Positions 5,147 through 9,959 of a DNA stretch of 9,959 bases are shown one piece after another. Numbering within the stretch: position 1 is the stretch's first letter; each line of letters starts with the position of its first letter. Source of the stretch: Planctomycetaceae bacterium (GTDB taxonomy: Bacteria > Planctomycetota > Planctomycetia > Pirellulales > Thermoguttaceae); the NCBI GenBank assembly GCA_009776995.1, contig WRMR01000148.1:1-9959 (forward strand), read 5' to 3'. The translations under genes and the position numbers were made by a program. The notes under the pieces were generated by a model. That model ran no database searches, was not told the origin of the DNA, and saw nothing but the letters and a program-made list of their open reading frames with translations.

Positions 5147-8023
5147 ATGTCAAAACACTATGCTCTCAATATCACGGTCATTTTTGTGGTCGCAGCAACG
5201 ATCATCTTTTCGGGTCAAATGGCTGTCGGCCAAACGGGAACCGCTGCTGGTGGCCATAATGAAATCGTCAAGCGGTTGCAGGATAAGCTGGCGGCGTTCA
5301 AAAGTGAATCGCTGACAGCAGAAATGGAGCCGATTCTCAATGATACCGGCGAAGCGGACTTGGGTGCGAAACTGGTCGAAGCGTTTCTCGGCACTGTAGG
5401 AAAAATCAACAAGACGATCGCCGGTGCCACAAAAATTGCCGACATCTCCACCGCACGGGATTTGGAAAACACGATGGAAGCGTTGAAATCCCTGGGCGAT
5501 TTGCTTGATGAAATCGACCAAAAAGCAATTCTGATACAAATCTATTACGACGCTCTTGCGCCGGATACGCAAAATGCCTGGCGAGGCACGGCTTCAACGC
5601 GTCTGAACAATGGGACGCGGCCGACCATCACGGCATTGAATGAGTTGGGACTTATACGTCCCGCCAATCAACTCGCGCAACATGCGGATGTGAATCTCTG
5701 TTTCCAATCCTTTGCACAAGTCAAACAAAAACTGGATAACATTGGAAATCTGGTGGGGCAGCAACTGGAAAGAGTAGAGGAGGATATGAAAAAGTCCCAA
5801 TCGAACAGAAGTTTGAATCAATATGATGATATGTATCCGGGCATGCCCCCGGATATGTCCCCAAGTATGTCTCCAAGTATGTCTCCAAGTATGCCCCCTG
5901 GTGGTGATATGGGTATGGGCATGGGTGAATCCGGCGCAGCACCTCAAAGACCGGAACCACTGACCCTGGTTCAACAAGTGGAAGCTCTGGCGATGGGAAC
6001 CGCAACATTTGAACAAGTCAAGCCTCTATGTGACTTGCTTGCATCGACAATGGACGGCTTGTTGAAAACCAAACGCGATGACTTGGCCAAACTGCGAAGA
6101 CCGGCAAGTCGCGGTTTTGGAATGGGAGGAGGTTTTGGGCGTGACAGTGACTCTTACTACGACAGCGGATATGGTGATCCATCCATGCTTTCTCCCGGCT
6201 CATCCCCCTCATTTCTTCAGAATGCGGTTGCTCCTGCGGCGCAAGTCAATGTGGCAGGGTATATTAACAAGGAAATACGCTATTTCATCGCGAGGAACCT
6301 CAAGCAGATGGTCATTCAGGCAGATGCCGCGAATCGTGGCACATTGTTCAAAGCATGGTTCGCCGTTTGTGAATCCGGCAATTCCTGGGATGTCCTTCCC
6401 CTGGTCATTGCCGATGTGGCAAAAGTATCGTCTGCCCAGCCATCTGCTCAAGACGCAACAGTCTCACGAGGTTCTCCCGGTTCGCCGGACACACCAAGAT
6501 CGCCTGGCCCACCCGATTCGGTGTCCCCGCCGGGTGCGATGCCCTCGCCAGGTCCAATGCCCCCGTCGGGTCCATCTGGCCCACCCTCCGGTCGTGGTTC
6601 GGTAGCCCCGCAACAATCAGTATCCGCCCAAGTCAAAGCGGCCATGGAAAGGCTTGAAATGCTTTCATTCATGTCAGGCTATCAATCCGACCCACGGGCG
6701 ATGTTTGAAGCTGTCAATCGTGGCGTGACTGATCCGGGCTTGTCCATTCAGATGTGTTTTAACCTCGGCAAACCGGTTGTGCCCTTGATCAAATTGATGC
6801 TCGCCGGTCAAGATTCTCCTACGCAAGCCAAAGTGACATTGATCGAAGCGGCGCAATACATCGGCGACCCGGACGCGGCAGCGTTTCTCATTCCGCTGTT
6901 GGTTTCCGATGACAGAGCCATTGTCACGGCGGCGGCGGACGCCATTGCGGCGGTCGGTGACCGGCGTGCCAGTGCCGCGTTGGTCAAAGGGCTTGGTAAT
7001 CCCCGTGTGGCCGACACGATTGTCGGTATTCTGAAACGGATGGGGACAACTTCGACACAGGACATCATTCCCATGTTCAAGGAGGGAAATCCGACAACCG
7101 ACAAGTTTTGTCTGGACATTTTGAAAGAGAGCGGCGACATCAACACCTTGCCGGTGTTGGCCGCCGTGCTGGAACGCTATCACAACGCACCGGCCAAAAA
7201 AGACATGCCCCAGGTGGAAAAGTCTGAAATGCTGATGCTGACGCTGGAGACGGGTACTGCCATTATTTCCCGCAACATGAGCAAAGTTCCTCCGGCACTG
7301 ACCGTTCCGGTGATCGTCACGGAAGACGGGATCACGCGACTGGATTACACATCGGGCAGTGAGCAAACCGGAGGGTTGACGGGGATGGGGCTTGGTATGG
7401 ACTCCGATATGGGCATGGGACCAGGTATGGGTACGGCGGGCATGGGTACGGGAATGGCCCCTGCCATGCCGCCGGGAGGGGGAATGACCATGCCTTCGGC
7501 TTCGGGGACTTCCGGTTCGTCCAGTACGGACGGCACAAGCGGAACCACGACCGTAGTGGCACTCGACAAGTTGCAGATGCAGCCCGACGAAATTAAAAAT
7601 AACGCACCGTTTGAGTGGCTGGACAGGGTTTATAAAGTCGCGGCCAAGCATATCAGCGATTCGGCAAAGCTGATGGAAAGCGTCCAAACGGAAAATTCCG
7701 GCAGGAAAATTGGAAGAGACATCAGGAATGAACGTGTTGACAAAGAGTTTTTCCGCAAAGTGATTAACACGTCCGAAGAGGGGCTGAGTGCCTACCTGAC
7801 GTCGCGAAGCGATGTGAAAAAACTCACGGACCAGAAAGATCGCGTCATTAGCTCTTTGGGCACCTATCAACGTCAACTCAACCGGATGTCCGCATCGGCA
7901 AAAAACGCCTTTGACAAAGCTTCGACCGGTGTTGACCCGAACGCCACCACATCGACAACCGGCGGAACGGAAAGCGGAACGACACGCCCGGCAACAGCCA
8001 ATCCGCTGGGAAGACGGCTGTGA
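5147..8023 (+). CDS. Large exported HEAT-repeat protein with Met/Gly/Pro-rich linkers
   Basis: A 958-residue protein. Residues 1-28 are a signal peptide (hydrophobic ITVIFVVAATIIF, cleavage probably after AVG), placing it in the periplasm or outside. Residues 29-228 are mostly helical. Four low-complexity stretches separate the folded parts: 229-262 (four units of MSPS/MPPG type, then GMGMG), 318-355 (Gly/Arg/Tyr/Ser), 440-485 (PGSP/PGPP, collagen-like in composition), and 742-798 (GMG/MGTG, then Ser/Gly/Thr). Residues about 495-685 contain HEAT-like repeats, for example 'IGDPDAAAFLIPLL', 'AADAIAAVGDRRASAALVKGL'. These are usually protein-binding scaffolds. The last 150 residues are helical with a Thr/Gly-rich tail. 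No catalytic motif is seen. It is monocistronic, with its own promoter and a downstream hairpin. It is perhaps a scaffold working with the divergent exported protein; that is inference. Confidence 0.8.
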   Translation: MSKHYALNITVIFVVAATIIFSGQMAVGQTGTAAGGHNEIVKRLQDKLAAFKSESLTAEMEPILNDTGEADLGAKLVEAFLGTVGKINKTIAGATKIADISTARDLENTMEALKSLGDLLDEIDQKAILIQIYYDALAPDTQNAWRGTASTRLNNGTRPTITALNELGLIRPANQLAQHADVNLCFQSFAQVKQKLDNIGNLVGQQLERVEEDMKKSQSNRSLNQYDDMYPGMPPDMSPSMSPSMSPSMPPGGDMGMGMGESGAAPQRPEPLTLVQQVEALAMGTATFEQVKPLCDLLASTMDGLLKTKRDDLAKLRRPASRGFGMGGGFGRDSDSYYDSGYGDPSMLSPGSSPSFLQNAVAPAAQVNVAGYINKEIRYFIARNLKQMVIQADAANRGTLFKAWFAVCESGNSWDVLPLVIADVAKVSSAQPSAQDATVSRGSPGSPDTPRSPGPPDSVSPPGAMPSPGPMPPSGPSGPPSGRGSVAPQQSVSAQVKAAMERLEMLSFMSGYQSDPRAMFEAVNRGVTDPGLSIQMCFNLGKPVVPLIKLMLAGQDSPTQAKVTLIEAAQYIGDPDAAAFLIPLLVSDDRAIVTAAADAIAAVGDRRASAALVKGLGNPRVADTIVGILKRMGTTSTQDIIPMFKEGNPTTDKFCLDILKESGDINTLPVLAAVLERYHNAPAKKDMPQVEKSEMLMLTLETGTAIISRNMSKVPPALTVPVIVTEDGITRLDYTSGSEQTGGLTGMGLGMDSDMGMGPGMGTAGMGTGMAPAMPPGGGMTMPSASGTSGSSSTDGTSGTTTVVALDKLQMQPDEIKNNAPFEWLDRVYKVAAKHISDSAKLMESVQTENSGRKIGRDIRNERVDKEFFRKVINTSEEGLSAYLTSRSDVKKLTDQKDRVISSLGTYQRQLNRMSASAKNAFDKASTGVDPNATTSTTGGTESGTTRPATANPLGRRL
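5855..5902 (+). repeat. 12-bp tandem repeat, four units, inside the HEAT-repeat gene
   Basis: Units ATGTCCCCAAGT, ATGTCTCCAAGT (twice, identical) and ATGCCCCCTGGT run in frame and encode MSPS, MSPS, MSPS and MPPG. The near-identity of the first three units suggests recent slippage expansion, so unit number may vary between strains. It forms part of a flexible linker. Confidence 0.9.
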
Positions 8024-8051
8024 TTGGGACACAACCGGTTTCGGATTTGAT

Positions 8052-8174
8052 ACAGCAACCGGGAACGCAGTGAGGTCTCAAAGGCGACCGAACGGAGTGA
8101 CCGGAGAACACGCTCCCATCCGGTCACTCCGTTTGCTTTCAGCGAACTGCGTTCCCGGTTGCTGTTTTTGCGAA
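8052..8174 (+). repeat. Long near-palindromic hairpin with T-run, likely terminator and member of a repeat family
   Basis: Outer arms of 20 bp pair perfectly: 8052-8071 (ACAGCAACCGGGAACGCAGT) with 8146-8165. Inner arms of 15 bp also pair perfectly: AACGGAGTGACCGGA (8091-8105) with 8119-8133, around a 13-nt loop. The unpaired segments between them (19 and 12 nt) retain partial complementarity. The outer arm is followed by TTTTT (8165-8169), so on the plus strand it looks like an intrinsic terminator for the HEAT-repeat gene, which ends 28 bp earlier. The right half plus TTGCGAA recurs at 3371-3425 on the other strand, also downstream of a gene. No transposase or target-site duplication is evident. 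Confidence 0.85.
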
Positions 8175-8198
8175 CGGCTTATTCCCTGTTTTCGCAAA
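8167..8198. promoter_or_regulatory. Inverted repeat upstream of the enolase-superfamily gene
   Basis: TTTGCGAA (8167-8174) and TTCGCAAA (8191-8198) are perfect 8-bp complements separated by 16 bp, ending 51 bp before the start codon at 8250. Its left arm uses the end of the large hairpin repeat. It may be an operator for the downstream gene or a secondary stem of the terminator; I see no clear -35/-10 pair around it. Confidence 0.35.
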
Positions 8199-8249
8199 TG
8201 ACATATTACCTGTTATTTAACCCTACCCAACAGGAAAGAAACAACCGCC

Positions 8250-9623
8250 ATGCCCGGTAAACCCACCGACATTCACATTAAGGAAGTCCGTTCGGAAACG
8301 GAACATCATTCCTATCGTTCTCCCATGAAATTCGGGGGACGCGTCGTCACCGACGTTGTGTTGCTGCACATCACGGCGACCGTCGAAACGCGGGACGGTC
8401 GTGTCGGATCGGGACGCGGTTCGATGACGGTGGGGAATGCCTGGGGCTGGCCCAGCGCGGTTGTTCCCCCCGACAAGACTCTGGAAGCAATGACCCGCAT
8501 GGGTGAATTGACAGCCGAACGCGCCAATCAATGCAAAGAGGCCGGACATCCGCTGGAAATCACGCACGAGTACGCCAAAACTTACGATGCGGTTGCGGCG
8601 GAATGTGCCAAGGCAATGTCACTTGCCGAACCGATACCGAAACTGGCCCAGCTTGTTGCAACGAGTCCCTTTGAGGCGGCAGTGTTTGACGCCTACGGCA
8701 AAACGCTCGGCGAAAACAGCTACAACCTGCTTTCCCACGAATTTTGCAATGCCGATCTCGGTTATTATCTCGGCGGCGATTTCACGGGCGAATACCTCGA
8801 CCGTTACACACTCCGCAAACCGAAACCGCGTATGCCGCTGTATCACCTCGTCGGGGCACTCGACCCGCTCACGGAATCGGACATTGCCCAACGGTTGAAC
8901 GATGGCCTGCCTGAAACGCTGGCTGAGTGGATCGTCGCGGACGGGTTGACATATCTGAAAATCAAGCTCAACGGCGATGACCTCGAATGGGACGTTGCGA
9001 GGGTGTGTGCCATTGACGCCATTGCTGAAGAAACACAGGCCAAACGCGGCGTCAAAGACTGGTGTTACTCGGCGGATTTCAACGAGAAATGCGGGTCGGT
9101 CGAATATGTCATCGGGTTTTTGGAACGCATCGGCAAACAATCGCCCGACGCGGTGCGGCGATTGCAGTACATTGAGCAACCGACCAGCCGTGACCTGAAA
9201 GCATACCCGGAGAACCGGATGCACAAGGCCGCCGCGATCAAGCCGGTCGTGATTGACGAGGCACTCGTTGATTTTGAATCGCTGCTGTTGAGCCGCGAGC
9301 AGGGTTATTCGGGCGTTGCATTGAAAGCGTGCAAGGGGCACGGCGAAGCGTTGCTGATGGGTGCCGCCGCCCAGAAATTCGGAATGTTTCTCTGCGTCCA
9401 AGACCTGACATGTCCGGGTGCCTCGTTTTTGCATTCGGCCACATTGTCGGCACGAATGCCAACGGTCGCGGCCATCGAGGGCAACGCCCGACAGTATTGT
9501 CCGGCGGCCAATGCCGGTTGGGACGCGGAATATCCCGGCATGTTTCGCATCACCGACGGGACACTCGAAACGGCACTGCTGGCGGAAAACGGACTCGGCT
9601 TTCACTGGCCGGAGAAATCATGA
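8250..9623 (+). CDS. Enolase-superfamily (mandelate racemase/muconate lactonizing enzyme-like) protein
   Basis: A 457-residue cytosolic protein. Family enzymes use a divalent metal to abstract a proton alpha to a carboxylate, leading to dehydration, racemisation or cycloisomerisation. The barrel shows the expected residues: a KxK pair K237/K239 (TYLKIKLNGDD), metal ligands D276 (SADFNE), E309 (YIEQPT) and D336 (VVIDEAL), and a Lys at the sixth strand, K359 (ALKACKGHG). The N-terminal part ('RSPMKFGGRVVTDVVLL') matches the capping domain. I recognise this as a long subfamily common in planctomycetes, with 'PRMPLYHLVGALDPLT' and 'QDLTCPGASFLHSA'; its substrate is unknown to me, sugar acids being one possibility. 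AGGAAAG lies 11 nt before the ATG. Its stop overlaps the next gene's start (ATGA), so the pair is probably translationally coupled. Confidence 0.88.
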   Translation: MPGKPTDIHIKEVRSETEHHSYRSPMKFGGRVVTDVVLLHITATVETRDGRVGSGRGSMTVGNAWGWPSAVVPPDKTLEAMTRMGELTAERANQCKEAGHPLEITHEYAKTYDAVAAECAKAMSLAEPIPKLAQLVATSPFEAAVFDAYGKTLGENSYNLLSHEFCNADLGYYLGGDFTGEYLDRYTLRKPKPRMPLYHLVGALDPLTESDIAQRLNDGLPETLAEWIVADGLTYLKIKLNGDDLEWDVARVCAIDAIAEETQAKRGVKDWCYSADFNEKCGSVEYVIGFLERIGKQSPDAVRRLQYIEQPTSRDLKAYPENRMHKAAAIKPVVIDEALVDFESLLLSREQGYSGVALKACKGHGEALLMGAAAQKFGMFLCVQDLTCPGASFLHSATLSARMPTVAAIEGNARQYCPAANAGWDAEYPGMFRITDGTLETALLAENGLGFHWPEKS

Positions 9624-9959
9624 CCAACGACCTCAACTCCCTGATTCAGCACCACCCGCGTGATTTCGGCGAACAACAGTACGTCTATCCGGTCGTCAGT
9701 CGGCGATCGCGCGGCGTGTCGATCGGCATCAACCTCAGCCTGACCGCGTTGTGCAATTTCCATTGCGTCTATTGCCAGGTTGTCGGCAAAAAGCAACTGG
9801 CGGTCAAGGCGGATGGCCAATCTCCGACAGTCAAGGTGGGTGACCGATCTCCGAGCGGTCACATCGGCGACAGCCGAATTTGCGACAATGAGATAGACCT
9901 GGCACGACTCGAAGCCGAGTTGCGGCGGACACTGACACTTGCCCTCAACGGCGAACTTT
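9620..9959 (+). CDS. Radical SAM protein, N-terminal part (truncated by window edge)
   Basis: The frame begins in an ATGA overlap with the enolase-superfamily gene and is open for 113 codons to the right edge. Residues 21-39 (YVYPVVSRRSRGVSIGINL) and the [4Fe-4S] motif CNFHCVYC (C45, C49, C52; CxxxCxxC) identify a radical SAM enzyme, of a type I associate with the COG0731-like Fe-S oxidoreductases. The rest of the barrel lies outside the window. In relatives I remember, the motif is followed within about 10-15 residues by a helix like 'DLDRLLAEL'. Here EIDLARLEAEL starts only at residue 91, so residues about 55-90 look like an insertion made of degenerate 9-residue repeats (see the repeat entry). 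The substrate is unknown. Coupling to the upstream gene suggests shared expression, not necessarily one pathway. Confidence 0.88.
   Translation, partial: MTNDLNSLIQHHPRDFGEQQYVYPVVSRRSRGVSIGINLSLTALCNFHCVYCQVVGKKQLAVKADGQSPTVKVGDRSPSGHIGDSRICDNEIDLARLEAELRRTLTLALNGEL
9793..9873 (+). repeat. Degenerate 27-bp repeat (three units) with a palindrome, inside the radical SAM gene
   Basis: Units start at 9793, 9820 and 9847; neighbouring units share about 16-17 of 27 bases by eye, and ATCTCCGA recurs exactly at 9820-9827 and 9847-9854. In frame they read QLAVKADG, QSPTVKVGD and RSPSGHIGD. The last boundary carries the palindrome GTGACCG (9840-9846) / CGGTCAC (9856-9862), whose bases also occur in the inner stem of the intergenic hairpin at 8095-8127. 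It appears to be an in-frame expansion or insertion. Confidence 0.55.

Noticed and set aside
5855..5902. CRISPR-like array
   Set aside because: The units are contiguous 12-mers in frame with a protein and have no spacers.
6674..8032. A 452-residue minus-strand open frame opposite the HEAT-repeat gene
   Set aside because: Arg/His/Cys-rich composition with no domain or signal, fully antisense to a convincing gene; typical mirror frame.
8024..8249. The inverted repeat as termini of an insertion sequence
   Set aside because: The 114-bp span has no coding capacity and no visible target-site duplication; a terminator or REP-like repeat fits better.
8619..9605. A 328-residue minus-strand open frame opposite the enolase-superfamily gene
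   Set aside because: Antisense to a gene with all family motifs; no recognisable motif of its own.

Overview
The window looks like a chromosome fragment of a planctomycete, probably an anaerobe or one that meets hydrogen. This is inferred from protein resemblance, not from any marker gene. Four proteins resemble families I associate with Planctomycetota: an RsbU-type phosphatase N-terminus with a 'WQ.ALRQRE.ELAA'-like segment, a ~457-residue enolase-superfamily protein, a radical SAM protein beginning '..YVYPVVSRRSRGVSIGINL', and large exported proteins with Pro/Met/Gly-rich low-complexity segments. Base composition is moderate, genes are loosely packed, and only some starts have a good Shine-Dalgarno (SD) sequence.

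Layout, left to right. (1) 1-510, minus: the N-terminal part of a phosphatase-like regulator that runs off the left edge. (2) 511-785: divergent intergenic region with a TATAAT box for nadD. (3) nadD, 786-1403, plus (NAD biosynthesis). (4) Convergent to nadD, 1424-3199, minus: a soluble sensor joining two [4Fe-4S] ferredoxin clusters, an [FeFe]-hydrogenase catalytic domain with altered active-site surroundings, a four-Cys Fe-S domain and a chemoreceptor signalling hairpin. A hairpin overlaps its stop codon. (5) 3200-3476: intergenic, with a decayed copy of a hairpin repeat. (6) 3477-4904, minus, and 5147-8023, plus: two divergently transcribed exported proteins (one secretin-like, one a HEAT-repeat protein) fired from a ~240-bp control region with two recognisable sigma-70-like promoters facing away from each other. 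(7) 8024-8249: intergenic, holding a 114-bp near-palindrome with a T-run, and a second short inverted repeat. (8) 8250-9623, plus, enolase-superfamily enzyme, overlapping by 4 nt a radical SAM gene (9620 to the right edge), so the two are probably co-translated.

The most interesting items are the hydrogenase-chemoreceptor fusion; the repeat family placed 3' of both exported-protein genes in the same orientation relative to transcription; and a degenerate 27-bp/9-residue repeat in the radical SAM gene, just after its cluster motif, which also carries a GTGACCG...CGGTCAC palindrome like the core of the intergenic hairpin. I see no CRISPR array, tRNA, rRNA, transposase or phage gene.
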